Shown piece by piece: positions 24,331 to 35,730 of a stretch of 55,000 nucleotides of DNA (position 1 is the stretch's first letter; each line of letters begins with the position of its first letter). A model generated the notes under the pieces. The model was not told the DNA's origin and ran no database searches. It worked only from the letters and a program-made list of their open reading frames with translations. The position numbers and the translations under genes are program-made. The stretch covers positions 7,610,001 through 7,665,000 of the forward strand of contig NC_092561.1 of the NCBI RefSeq assembly GCF_037975245.1, given 5' to 3'. This DNA comes from Apostichopus japonicus. Its lineage: Eukaryota > Echinodermata > Holothuroidea > Aspidochirotida > Stichopodidae.

Positions 24331-25022
24331 CTGATGGAGTCATTTGTCAATCTCAATTCTATAGTTTAGAATAATTGGAAAATGGATTGAATAATAGATA
24401 ACATCTCTTCCAAATATGAAATGAAAGTATAGAACCTAATCCTATTTCATAAACAATTCATTTGTCATAGTAGTGAGAAAAGAAGCCATGTGTTCGCATT
24501 TGAATTGCACATATGTTGGGCTTACCTGCAACTAAATGCATACGCGTTAATTAATGTAATCAAAGTGCTTGGGAATCAAATATTCATATTCATAAACTAT
24601 GTTGTTGTGTATTACACACTAATTAGCGACCTTTTGATTGAGTACTTCGAAAACAACGAGTATAATAAAAAACGAAATGTGGAGTGTCTTATTTTTTAAT
24701 TTTTTTTTTAAGGAAAATACTAACTTATGTTGAGAAAAAATGAATTTAGAATGAAATTGATTCGTTAAGTACTCGCTAATTAGTAACGAATAAGAACTTT
24801 GAAAAAGTCAATGGGTTGCATTTACACGCAACTAAGTGCGAACAGTCTGGCTTTCAGAAATATGGGTGCGTTTCTGCATGTATAGTGAGTACAGTGTGAG
24901 TTTACTTCTTGTCGTCAAAGAAGGATTTCACAACGTGGCCGCTCCCCCAACTTCGAAGACTAATGGTCTCTATGCAGTGAGCGTATCAAGGTACTTGGAT
25001 TACCACGATTATGTCCCCTAAA

Positions 25023-25180
25023 GGCGTTATTTTCAAATAATTGTGTTAAACGAAATATTTTATATGGCCTTAACATCATGCTATATCGAAATACGAATGT
25101 TTTATCTCACTTAAAGACGTTACTTCAAATGTTGTGCTTTAAACGAAATATTTCATATGGCCTAAACGCCGTGTTACGTG
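25023..25180. repeat. Two-copy direct repeat, ~93 bp offset
   Basis: The word AAACGAAATATTTTATATGG at 25048 recurs at 25141 as AAACGAAATATTTCATATGG with matching flanks (GCGTTATTTTCAAAT versus GACGTTACTTCAAAT). It lies just upstream of the first coding exon of the insulin-like gene, presumably in its 5' intron. Confidence 0.65.
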
Positions 25181-25365
25181 ACTACACATTTTTTGGTCAT
25201 GTTTGTTATTATCAAGGTGCGCAAAGACGAGGCCATGCCACATCTCCCCCCCCCCCCTCTTCCCTCCACAGACACACCCATACCCCAACCAAGATCCATA
25301 CTAGTAAAGTTCTTCTTATGAATCTTAAGAAAACTTCAAACAAATGTTTTTTATTTGTCTTTCAG

Positions 25366-25548
25366 ATCTAAAGATGCAGCTGGTATATAATAGTGCAGTG
25401 TGTTACCTTGCCTTATTGGCATTTATTGTGTCATCCGCCGATGGTTCTGGCCAAAGGTACTGTGGCGAAGCTCTTCTCGAAGCAATGGCATACGTCTGTG
25501 GTGATCGAGGGTACTTTGGGGTGACGTCAGGAATACGTGGTAGATCTG
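25366..25548 (+). CDS. Insulin-like gene, exon with start codon, signal peptide and B chain
   Basis: The acceptor TTTGTCTTTCAG ends at 25365, so this exon begins with eight untranslated bases before the ATG at 25374. At least one 5' non-coding exon must therefore lie upstream. Fifty-eight full codons plus one base precede the donor CTG/GTAAGT at 25549, a phase 1 boundary. Translation past the donor meets a stop within a few codons, supporting the splice site. Confidence 0.9.
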
Positions 25549-28500
25549 GTAAGTACATCTAACCGGCGTAATATAGAGCACAGGCGGGCAACGTACAGCC
25601 CGCAAGAAGGTTGTAACAACCCTATTAACGCAGTCCGTGAAATCAAAGATCTCATTCAAATCTTCCATAAAGATAATTCCGTTCCAAAGAAAAAAAAAAC
25701 TCTCTGCTTTCCATTGCTAATTTCTTTTATTGTGTCCTGCCATATTAATTTTCGTGTCCAGCCCTTAACGTAAAAGTTAGATGAAGTGATGTTTTAATTT
25801 GGTCCGTGGAAACAAAGATCTTTTCAAATCTTCCACAAAGTTCATTTCGTTCAACCCCCTCATCCCCCACCATTCACCTCTCTGCTTTTCATTGCTAATT
25901 TTTTTTTTACTGTGTCCCGCCATATCAGTTTTCGTGTCCAGCCCTTAAAGTAATAGTTAGACGAAGTGATGTTTTAATTTGGTCCGTGGAAACAAAGATC
26001 TTTTCAAATCTTCCACAAAGTTCATTTCGTTCAACTCTCTGCTTTTCATTATTAAAGTTTTTTGCTGTGTCCCGCCATGTATATAATTTTTCGTGTCTAG
26101 TCCTTAACGTTATAGATAGATGAAGTGATGTTTTTATTTGGTATTAACAAGCTCTTTTACTAAAGTGAGACTGGTATTCTATTATCCTGTCATTTGGTCA
26201 AGAGTGGGTAGTGTTACATTTACGCTTTCGTTGTTAATTAAGAAGCGAGAAAACACGTTTTTCTCAACAAGGTATTATACTTTGTTAACAAAAATGGTTA
26301 CAACACTTCATCAGGAGTGAACTAAGGATATGACGACATTATTATGAATGTGTTTAAATGAACCACCTAAACATGTTACATTGTTTTAAAGTGAATAACC
26401 TGTAAAACACCCTACCAAGCTCCCTGAACATTGCTTAATCTAAGTATGTTTAGATTTTGGTTCTGTTTTGTTTTACCATTTGCTCGAAACAATGTTTCTC
26501 TCTTCGTCCCTCGTAGCAAATTACTTGAAAACTCTTGTTTTGCAACAATATTTGTACATTTCGTATCAAGCAATAAGACATGGACTGTTTAAATATATTT
26601 GGTATTCTTTGATTCTTTTCCTCATAAATAGTGTCAAGATCTCCATTTTTGACAGAAGAAAGAGCCAACTCTTTTCTCACGAATGAGAGGACGAGAAAGA
26701 CACGAAGAACAGGTCGGATCGTGACCGAGTGTTGTGACAATCCGTGCAGTCAGAGAAACCTGGAATCGTACTGTAACGTCGCTACCACGCAAACGACAGA
26801 GATTCCGACAGAACTTACTACCGAAGGGACTACCACAGAACCCGCGGCATCCCCTAGGAGAAATTCACGAAACATCGAGGCTGATGGTACTGCTGCTGCT
26901 GCTGGAGGAGGAAGTGGTCAAGGAAACGGCAGGGGTAAAGGTAAAGGGAGGCATGGCAAGGGAAATAGACGTGAACAAGATCAAACTGTCGATGTTACAT
27001 CTGCCGAAACCGAAGGAAACACGGAACCACCAAGACCAAACCAACAGGAGAATAATGAGGACAACCCGGGGACTCCCGATCAGAGCGAAGAACGACCAAG
27101 AGACCGATGCAGAGGTTCAAAGAAAAAGGGAAAATGTCGTAATCAAGATCGTGTAGAAGAAGAACCTACCCAAGATCGTATAGAAGAAGAACCTACCACG
27201 TCACGTGAAGTTTCGAGTACAGATGGGCCATCCAGGGAGAGAGGTAGTGGCAGTGGTGGTGGCAGAAATCGAGGCAATGGTAAAGGCAAAGGGAAAGGAA
27301 GCCAGAGGAGAGAACAAAGTGAAGAGCTTACAGTAGAGACGACAACCGGCTGTGCATCTCAAGATGGTCGGAATTGTGAGGAATCTAACGCAAATGCAGG
27401 AGGTGCTTCAAGACGACCGGGTAAAACCGGTAAAGGTAAAGGAAATGGGAGACGGGATGATGCAGACATTTCTTCATCGGAACGAAATACCGGTGATATC
27501 GAGGAGGAGGGAACAGTACCCACTTCAGGAAACCGACCGTCCTCGCGGGAATCATCCCAAAGTAACGGTAAAGGTGGTGGAAAAAAGAAACTCAGCAAAG
27601 CCGAGAAGAAACGACAAAGGAAATTATTAAGAAAACAAGAAAAGGCGGATCGAAAAGCAGAACGGAAGACTGGTAAGAGTAAGAAGAGCAAAAGTAAGAA
27701 CAAAAATAGACAAACGAAGGGAGACCGCGAGAGACGAACGACAGTTCGGTGGAATAGCAATGACGAAAGGTCTAGACGACAGGTTCCTCGAGACTCGGTA
27801 AGAATCTAACTAATAAGCATTGCTCGAAATTATTGTTCTTATCTTTTGTGGATTCCTCCGAAAAGGTTAGGACTGTATACTTTAATGAACAAATTCAAAA
27901 CCTACTTCAATAATTTAATGATCCTTTGGCGGAGGAGATTTTAGGAATAAATATTTGAGTAGCAGGGCAATAGGTAACATGTACATCATCAGCTAGTCAT
28001 TTCATTATGATAAATACATGTGATTGATCCATAGATATTTGGATTGATGGTCCTCAATTTCCCCATCTTGGCTGCGCATTATGTTCTTATTTCGATATTT
28101 TTTAAATATACGAAATGAGGGTTGCAAAATTTCTTCTAAATTCTGACAAAATATGATACAAGGATGATATTGAAGGCTCCCAAAGCATGTCTTGTGATGA
28201 ATCATTTAATTCCAAATTTCAAAAAATGTATAATTTTTCATGGAATCTCTTTGTGGCAAACTGCTAAGGGTATTCACAGTAAATCGCAAGATGACAGAGT
28301 GTAAAGGTTGGCTCAATTAAATCATGTTGTAGTTATGACTTGACCTGTAAATTTAATTCTAATTGGAATCCTTCTCTCTTCTCTACTTCAAAAAAAAAAA
28401 AAAAATACGGTTCAAAAGGAGACATGAGATCACCTGGCAGCGAATTAACGAGTTGTAATAACACTTAGAGAAAGTTGTTTTGACTTTTAAATTTTGATTT

Positions 28501-29675
28501 GACACATTAATGATTTCAAGTGAAGGGTAGTTTTCTTTCCATGAAACAATCCCTGTCACCAATCGATCACATTGTCTAAGAACCTGGCCCAACTCCTAGA
28601 TTCCAAAGCAGGAGAAACGATAAATTTCTGTCGTCTGGATGTTGGATTATCCGATAAGATATAGCTGTCGTTTGGTTCATTGAGATAGTTGTTGACGCAA
28701 ATAACGGTGAAAGTACATGCTGATTCTAAGTCTTGACGATGTTGGAGAAGATGTAACTCTATCCATGCCTAACTTATCTTGAAATGATACACGTCAATTC
28801 AGCTCTTGCCAATATGATGAAGTTTTATTGAAGATAAAAGTTTGGAAACGTGTTGCACTCATAACCTAGTTATCAAGAGACAGAGCGAAAAAGAATAATG
28901 AAACAAATAACTAGCTCCGTCAAAAATCGCTGCTCCAACTTTGAAAACAAGGAAGGAGTTTCTGAGAGGTAGACTTAATGGTTATAAAGAGTATATGACG
29001 TTACTATGTCCGGGCAAAAGGGAACTGAGATTTAGCTATACCAAAATGTCTTGGTCCTTTGTCCTTGATCATGGTTTTTCCAGTGTGTAAAGTTAAAATT
29101 AAAATAAAGATGACCAATTTACGAAGGATTAAATGAGCTTATTAGATCACCAATCAAAGACCTTTCTACTTTATAGTGACACATATTTACAATAAGTTTC
29201 GAACATTGGTAATAACCAAAAATAGAAGTATTATTGGTTTTGGTAATAACCAAAAATAGAAGTATTATTGGTTTTTATGATTGGTTCAGACAATGATGAA
29301 TTTATCTCTCATAATTGGGCAATCGAGTCTGTCTGGCAAAATTATATACTTATGCCACACAGAAACTTAATTATGAGAATACAATAAAAAGAAAACAAGA
29401 TTTGATGTTAATAGTTGGTTTAATAGTAATTAAGAAAATTTAAAGTGCTATTAATGAACTGAAAGATAAAATGAATTTTGTTGTTGTTGTTGATATCTTC
29501 GCAGTTTAGCTCTGTTAATGGAAAATACAACTCTGGTCATCCATATAGAAGAGTGTACTCCATGGATCCAAGACGAACGGCGGCACATTTTCGAAGCAAA
29601 CCTAAGTCGGTTCGACAAATAAGAAGACGCCCATCTTCCTCCTCTCCAAGAAAAGTTTTTATTAAAGCAAGGTGA
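25374..29675 (+). CDS. Insulin/IGF-like peptide precursor with a long basic C-terminal extension
   Basis: Joining 25374-25548, 26632-27797 and 29505-29675 gives about 503 residues for a secreted hormone precursor expected to signal through an insulin-receptor-type kinase (family knowledge). Residues 1-24 form a signal peptide with a hydrophobic VCYLALLAFIV core. The B chain has Cys30 and Cys42 with 12-residue spacing inside CGEALLEAMAYVCGDRGYF; VCGDRG is IGF-like. A C peptide follows, then a basic RKTRR site (80-84), then the A chain with Cys92, Cys93, Cys97 and Cys106 (CC-x3-C-x8-C). All six insulin cysteines are present. After Asn107 comes a tail of about 395 residues, far longer than usual: Thr/Glu-rich spacers alternate with Gly-Lys repeats, then a Lys/Arg block (about 369-430) and an Arg-rich end. 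The first intron is phase 1, as in insulin genes, and the second is phase 0. The start was chosen because it follows the acceptor by eight bases and opens the signal peptide. Upstream promoter and 5' exon were not located. Confidence 0.93.
25549..26631 (+). other. Intron 1 of the coding region (phase 1) containing a tandem repeat
   Basis: The intron runs from GTAAGT to a pyrimidine-rich tract (TTCTTTGATTCTTTTCCTC) ending AAATAG. It splits the C-peptide region. Joining G from the exon before with TG from the exon after gives a Val codon at residue 59 and keeps the frame. Most of its first half is the three-unit repeat at 25630-26141. The remainder, 26142-26630, shows nothing else recognisable. 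Confidence 0.88.
25630..26141 (+). repeat. Three-unit intronic tandem repeat, ~160-180 bp
   Basis: Units starting near 25630, at 25801 and at 25981 share GGTCCGTGGAAACAAAGATC, TTCAAATCTTCCACAAAG, CTCTCTGCTTTTCATT, GTGTCCCGCCAT and TTTTCGTGTCCAGCCCTTAA in the same order. Units two and three are much more alike than either is to unit one. The middle unit carries an extra C-rich insertion. The repeat lies wholly within the intron between the B-chain and A-chain exons. Confidence 0.9.
26632..27797 (+). CDS. Insulin-like gene, exon with C peptide, A chain and repetitive basic tail
   Basis: This exon encodes residues 59 (two bases) to 447. The A chain TGRIVTECCDNPCSQRNLES precedes Tyr105-Cys106. 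The tail contains Gly/Lys modules at about 153-174, 263-287 and 319-334, each followed by an acidic Ser/Thr/Glu spacer. It also has two extra cysteine pairs (218/227 and 299/307) and a near-perfect 27-bp duplication at 27144-27197 encoding QDRVEEEPT then QDRIEEEPT. The open frame continues three codons to a stop at 27807-27809, but a strong TCG/GTAAGA donor at 27798 ends the exon in phase 0. If that donor is skipped, the protein would end VRI at 450 residues. Confidence 0.9.
27798..29504 (+). other. Intron 2 of the insulin-like gene (phase 0)
   Basis: It runs from GTAAGA to TTGATATCTTCGCAG, preceded by a T/G-rich (TTG)n tract. It contains a poly-A run near 28389-28405 and the 34-bp duplication at 29207-29274. 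No other gene was recognised within it. Confidence 0.75.
29207..29274. repeat. Perfect 34-bp tandem duplication
   Basis: Two identical 34-base copies (29207-29240 and 29241-29274) begin TGGTAATAACC and end TTATTGGTTT. Each contains a short inverted relation between GGTAATAACC and its own complement. The identity indicates a recent event. Confidence 0.95.
29505..29675 (+). CDS. Insulin-like gene, terminal exon, Arg-rich C-terminus
   Basis: After the acceptor CTTCGCAG at 29501-29504, the frame continues in phase 0 for 56 codons to TGA at 29673-29675. The peptide begins FSSVNGKYNSGHPYRR and is strongly basic. Dibasic RR or RRR sites could be cut by prohormone convertases to release short peptides. 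Support is the matched phase, a good acceptor and composition continuous with the exon 2 tail. Without transcripts the join remains an inference. Confidence 0.75.
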   Translation, partial: FSSVNGKYNSGHPYRRVYSMDPRRTAAHFRSKPKSVRQIRRRPSSSSPRKVFIKAR

Positions 29676-30122
29676 TGGAAGTCGTGGATAAAAATGCTTA
29701 GTATTATGAGAGTTTATATCGTAATGGCGCTGACGAAGACACTCATTTGTGTATATATTGGCTCAAAGAGGCAAGTTGCAATGAAAGTTAAGATAAGTCG
29801 TCTAGAAGCGAGATATAGTCTTAAGCAGAAGGGAGAAGAGTACCATTGTCCATCTTGTTACGTTAAATGAATGCATCACAATTTATTGGTGGAAGAGCGA
29901 CGGACCTGATCTGATGAGATGCAGTAACACATTACATACGTATATTATGAGCTAATATAGTTAATACTAATTTAAAGCCCGTCTATTGGACCGGGTCCAA
30001 AAGGAGGTGGACCGCGAATGAAATGCTTGAAGGAAGGCAGGGAGTGGAGAGGAGAGGAGGACGGGAAGAGGGGAGGGGGGGGGGGGTGATTATTTTGAGT
30101 TAAGAGAAATCTATTGTGATGA

Positions 30123-30128
30123 AATAAA
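30123..30128 (+). promoter_or_regulatory. Candidate polyadenylation signal of the insulin-like gene
   Basis: AATAAA lies about 450 bases after the predicted stop codon. Other weaker A-rich variants occur closer to the stop, so the site actually used is uncertain. Confidence 0.35.
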
Positions 30129-30388
30129 TTTGAAATAGAATTAGATAATTATTTATATGCAAATTAATTGAGTTAATTTAACTGAAATTAATTTTTTATA
30201 GTTATTTTTATAATTGTAGTGATAACCATTTTGCCGGGAAATGTTTAGACGTTGCTCTTTTACTGAAGTATTGCATCAGTTCCCTCATAAAATTGTATGT
30301 CTCGGCAAGCTTTCCACTCTCTTATACCAAATGTCTACTTAATCCAAGATATAGTTGGCCAGTTGAATCTCGTTGTTGCTCTAAAATA

Positions 30389-30790
30389 GTTTGCTCGACG
30401 TACTTAGTTTGCTCGAGTTTGCTCGACGTATAGTTTGCTCGACGTACTTTGATTGGTTGAATACTCAGTGCAAATGCTTAACTTCACGCTGGACCCTTAT
30501 TTTACTGTATCCATGTTATCGGAAGCAAATACTGTTGATACGAACTACTATATCATCCATAAGTAGCGTTAATTAAGGCAGAAAATTATTTATGTCACGA
30601 CGTCAGAGTAAACGACATACAAGGAGAAAAAATTGTAATGAAAGTTGAAATAGTTAATTTAGAAAATTAAGACAGTTCTATCAGAGAAAGATTATGATTT
30701 TTTAACCGTCCTCTCTTATGAATGAGTACTCCCTGATCGAGTACTCCCTTTTCGAGTACTACATGTGTGGGTACTCCCTGCGTAAGTAAT
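30389..30790. repeat. Two small clusters of short direct repeats
   Basis: GTTTGCTCGACGTA-like words occur four times at about 30389-30450. GAGTACTCCCT-like words occur four to five times at about 30724-30782. Confidence 0.6.
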
Positions 30791-31699
30791 CTTTGAGTGA
30801 GTTCTATTGTCGAGGTGCTTACTTACGTTCATATTTGATTTTCATGTGTAAGCCTAAGTTCTTTCCAATATAATTTAAGTAACATTTAAGTGGTTGATAA
30901 GTTTGTTCTAAATGTCAAAACGAATTTTGTCGGAGACTGAAACTTATCTTCCTTTCGATGACTTGCGTTCGATTGTGCAGTTAAGGTATGATGATATCTA
31001 TGATAAATTCATGAACAAGTTAAAAGAAAGAATTGGCGGGGAATAAAAATATATCTTGCCTAAATTTGGTTGAGACATTGTGAAATTTATATTATAATTG
31101 CAAATGGCTTCCTCAGAGATCTGTAGTACCTTAGGGTTACTTGACTTTTGATATTTGTGTTTCCTTAGAATTTCTTAGTCATGTTTTTTAGCACTCTTAA
31201 ACTTTACTTAACATACCGGTTAATGTTTTGGTTTTGGCTACTGTGCCATCATACTGGCCATTTTTTTGAAGAAACTACAATGCTTCTTGACAGTTAACGT
31301 TCGCAATGTTGCACGGATGGTCAGACATCGTACAAATGGTATAGTATATGCGGAACCGTGTAGCCAAGGAAGATTTCTAATAAAAGACGATTTTGTTCAA
31401 TGGCGTAATATCGGTATCATATCCATAGTGCATGGGATTATCTTAAATGTCTACAAACTGAAATCTTGTGAAATAAAAAACAACCTTTAAAAGTTGAAAT
31501 GTCTGTCCGATAACGTTGCAAGAAACTTTTCGTTTGATTGGAAAGATGAATTAATGAAATATTTGCCAGTTGGATGTTATTGGTGCGGGAATATAGCATT
31601 AATTTAATAATTAGAGGATGAGAAAACACGTGTGGGATGGGCAATAGGTTTATCCATATTGAATCAAGGTTTATCATACATTTTATTGCATTGCACTAT

Positions 31700-32045
31700 C
31701 ATTGAGTTTTCACTCAAAGGGTAAGGTGAATCTACTAATTGTTCACCCAATTATGGTAAAAATATATCCTCAAGTATTCCACATTGAGAATAAACGATAT
31801 CACCATTAAGTATTCACTTTATATGATAATTAAGGTATCACAAATGGGTACATTCGATAACAGGTTTAAATAGTTTAACAAAGCTCCAACAATATGATAC
31901 GATTCATCATTATCAAGTATTCACCACTTTAGGTATTCACAAATGGTATTCACTCTTATGATTAAAGTAATTGAAGTATTCATCGGTATGATAAAGGTAA
32001 CATCACCGAGTATTCACTTTGAGGTGTTCACAATTACTGTTGCTC
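31700..32045. repeat. Diverged array of AGTATTCAC words
   Basis: The word GTATTCAC or a one-base variant appears at least eight times with intervening ATGATTAAAGGTA-like sequence. Spacing is irregular, so this is an old degenerate minisatellite or chance AT-rich similarity. Confidence 0.45.
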
Positions 32046-35000
32046 ACCCTTTATGGCAGCATATGTTGACTTCAATAGAGCGTCATCTATAAGACTGAAA
32101 TAATATTTTGCATATAGTATTAAATTTTACACTACATAAAGTATAGAGTATTACGCTATTATAAAATATCAACATTTTTTTTAAGTATGAACTTGTCGCA
32201 TGTAGAGTACCAAAGTGTTGACGCAGTGCCTGACGTCACAAATCGATATCGCAAAACTTTCATCTTCCAAAAAAACATACATTGACATAACGTGCCATAG
32301 TTTCTTCAAATATTCTTCGCCAGTTATTAAAGAAGTTATATGCAACAGACAAGACGCATGCGCCTGCGTCGTGATTTAGTTCGCACCAGTCCGGAGGATA
32401 ATCTTATATCATTCCCAAAATTTGCAGGAGAGAAATAGTATTACCTATAAGTGTTAAGATGCAGATGAACACATATCGCAATTCACCTTGTATTTTGGGT
32501 GTGTTAGAAACCATATTTTTGAGTAATGTTTAGTTTCAAAGTAAGAAATAAAATCGTTTGGATTTGCATGAATCTTATGATGAAACATTTTTGATATTTG
32601 TGTGTGTAGAATCCCTCACTCGTTCTCGCGATTACGATCGTGACACTTTGGTACTCTAGTGTGACAATAATTTTTTTTTTTTCTTTCTTCATTTTCTCAT
32701 AATTTATTCAAAACCAAAGCATGTACAGATAAAAATTAATGTGTAATTAATTCAATCCAGTAGTATTTATTATGACTTTTTATGATTTATGAAGAAAAGA
32801 GAGTAAATATTCGTCATTATAGAAAAACTTCTTTCTTATTGTTGTTATTTCTTTAAATTGTATCTTCTGAAATAAAATAAATCTATAGAAACTCAATGTT
32901 TGCTGTGAAAAGAGTTACGTTTTTAAAAATCGTATTTAATTCTATAAATAACGAAATTTCCACACACAAAAAAAAGAAGTCATTCTAAAACTAGGAGTGA
33001 TTGCAGGATTTCGTTAATTGTAGTTTGTTTCATGCACAGGGCAGTCAATTCAATTTTTTTTACAGGCAAGTATATAGTTTAGTTTACTCTACCCCATGCA
33101 TATTGTTGTTTCTGTTGCTTATCGGTTCTCTCTCTCACTTCACTCATTACTGAATTTACGGTACCTATACGTAGCCTCCTAACATTAACCGTTTCATTAA
33201 TTTCGCCAATGAGTTTATAGGTCAAAGGTTATGTCCATACAGCCAATACTTCTATAAAAGTATATAAAATGCCTTTTCAATCTTTACGAAAGTTAATTTC
33301 ACCCACATGTGGTTGCGATTGGTTCTCCCTCAACTGAAACGTAAAATTGTTGTTTTTTCATTCAAAAAGAAACTTCGGTATGTTGCAAAAAAATGAAGAC
33401 TGGTAACTTTTGTCTCATTTTATTCATTAATTATGGAACATAATTTAAATGCACTTTCCCAAAAATCAAATCTACACTTTCCACGTTCCAAAGCTAACGC
33501 GAGTAATACATATATATCTGACACTATATGTACTTTGCTTGTAATACAGCTTTAACCCAGGAGATGAGCACGAATAAGATCTTTCGAGCCACGTTGAAAC
33601 TGTGTATCCAATCCACGGCCTCGCGACACTATAGGATTTACCAACAACCCATGACAGTTTTTTTTTATTTTATAGGATTTGGAAGGGGTGGGGGGGGGAG
33701 TAGGTTCGATTGAAAGTACAGGAGCGTTTCAGTAGAAATCAGAAGGTTTCTTTCATTGGCAGGCCTGACAAGAGGGGTCAATGGGGAGGGTGGGGGGGGC
33801 GATACATCACGGGGACATGTATATTAGGGGATCATCCAGGAAAATATGAGTTGGCCGAAGCAAATATTCGATAAAGAATTATATATTCTTATTTTCATAA
33901 TGTACTGAAGTAAAAATGAAGATTGAAGAAAAGGGGGCCTGCTGATTTAACTGTCCCATGGGACCCACCCGCCTCTCGACATCTATGAAATTGTCGAATT
34001 GAAGAAAAAATGACTGGTCTTTATGCATTGAAGACGTAAACACCTGCCGACCACACTATTATGATTAACATTATGATTGGTACTGAAGTGTACATTATGT
34101 TGGATTTTTTTCACTTTAAAAAAAAAGGTTTTTGTTTGGGTTTGTTTACTGCTATAAACTTCAGACGTCTTACTTTACAACTGACCTATGTCACTAATTC
34201 TCACATGTTAATCATATACTATAAATCGACAGGCTACAAGCCACTACTAAGCTAAAATTATGCTATTTGGCTGCAGGCAAGCTAATTTTACACATGAGCT
34301 TCTTACCCTCCGGCAAAATTGAGACCAAAATAGTCACTTACTTTTTTTTTGTATTTTTTTTTTGTATGAGGTGATAGTAAGCTGTGTAGTGTACTATTTA
34401 CTGCGACAGTTTATTTTAATAAATAATGTGTGTATAGTATATTGATCTATACCGTATATGAACCGAGGGTTACCATATATATATGTGAGAATCAGTGTCC
34501 GCTATACGACTCTGTATGCAGATGCCGGTAGCGCTTCCGCAAGCAGCGACTGGTCACGGAAGGCTACAATTATCATAGACACCCCGTCAAGTAACCAAAG
34601 TTAGCAGGGCCACAGATGAAGAGACGACCACTCATATGTTTTGGATATAGCTGAGCCTTGAACTAATTAGTCCAAAGCATACACGCTCAGAAAGAGAGAG
34701 AGAAAAACGGAAACAATTTTTTTTTTTTTTACAAAAATATCCTGATGACTTGGAGATATATTTACACTCAAATGCAGCAACATTCTTTGTGTTGATTTTT
34801 TTGTAAACAATTTTTCGATATTTTTTTGTTTTTAAAAAATGGTTTTAAAACATGTAGTGCGCTACATTATATCAAATTGACTCATCATATTTCATTTGAA
34901 CTAGCCTTATTTTTTTAATTTTTATTTGTTATTCTGCATTTGTTGAGTTTTGGCATATGATTCATAGGCTCACAGCACGACTTTTCTGCAGCGAAAAACG

Positions 35001-35530
35001 TTTTACTCACAGCGTAACGTTCAATTGGTGAAGGGTATGTTCTACATCGATCACCGGATAAACTGTGATATTATTTTGGTAATTCTCATTATGGGTTTGG
35101 TGGGGTGGGGGCGGGACGGGGGGATGGGTGGTGATGCTGGTAAGGTGACTGACTGAGTGTATGGAATGCTCCTTCAATGATTGACTTCAGCTGTCAATTC
35201 AGGATTCCCCTTTAAGGATGGCGTATAAACCCAATGATGTGCTATGTTCTTCCTTTTTCGTGTGAGGTGGAAAAGGTGAGTGTGCCTTAGTAGGAGTGGT
35301 CTATTTCTTCCCGACTAAACGTAAAGAAGTCCCCCGACTGACGATGGGAGGTGTGGACCATGCCCCCCCCCCCACTCACCCCATTGCCCTCTGCTTCCTT
35401 TCCAGAAATCTCTCCTGTTATGTTTTTAATGTTACGTATCTTTCAGATTTTGTTGAGAGCTCCACCCAGGAATCATCACTATAATTTTGCTAATTAGATC
35501 AAATTTATAATAGACTTGTTTCGGTTACCG

Positions 35531-35730
35531 GTGCTGTGGCCGAGTGGATAAAGACGGTGGCATTTGAAGCAATGAGGCTTAGCGATCGGGAGGTTCTGGG
35601 TTCGATACCCGGCTGGGTCATAGGAAAGAGGGTTTTTCATCCAAGAGCAATCTACGGTTTTCATCTGAAATGACTTTCTAAATTGGAAAGATTCCAAATT
35701 TGAGTTAAAACGTTTGACATGTAAGATGTA
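35531..35730 (+). mobile_element. tRNA-Ser/Leu-like SINE
   Basis: The head begins GTGCTGTGGCCGAGTGGATA, containing an A box (TGGCCGAGTGG from 35537). It carries a B box GGTTCGATACC from 35599 inside a perfect CCGGG-type T-arm context. The 62-base A-to-B spacing fits a class II (Leu/Ser) tRNA with a long variable arm. The acceptor ends pair poorly and non-tRNA body sequence continues (GTTTTTCATCCAAGAGCAAT), so a SINE is favoured over a functional tRNA gene. The 3' end is approximate. Confidence 0.65.

Larger units (their letters stand above)
29680..35520. other. Unassigned stretch downstream of the insulin-like gene
   Basis: No further gene is recognised. It holds a G run near 30076-30088, short repeats at 30389-30790, a diverged TATTCAC array at 31700-32045, G-rich runs near 33690-33702 and 33787-33800, and a C run near 35364-35374. 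Several open frames of 60-80 codons lack domains or paired splice signals. Confidence 0.5.

Noticed and set aside
25344-25373. Upstream in-frame Met (MFFICLSDLK) as the start of the insulin-like protein
   Set aside because: It lies before the TTTGTCTTTCAG acceptor at 25365, so it is intronic; the Met at 25374 directly opens a good signal peptide.
26734-27630. Alternative + frames within the insulin-like exon
   Set aside because: They are frame shadows of the real exon; only the frame with the A-chain cysteines joins the B chain in phase.
27359-27760. 133-codon minus-strand frame opposite the insulin-like tail
   Set aside because: It is the shadow of a Lys/Arg-rich coding exon (Leu/Phe/Pro-rich in reverse) and has no start or splice context of its own.
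35531-35620. Functional tRNA-Leu or tRNA-Ser gene
   Set aside because: A and B boxes are good, but acceptor-stem pairing is poor and SINE-like body sequence continues downstream.
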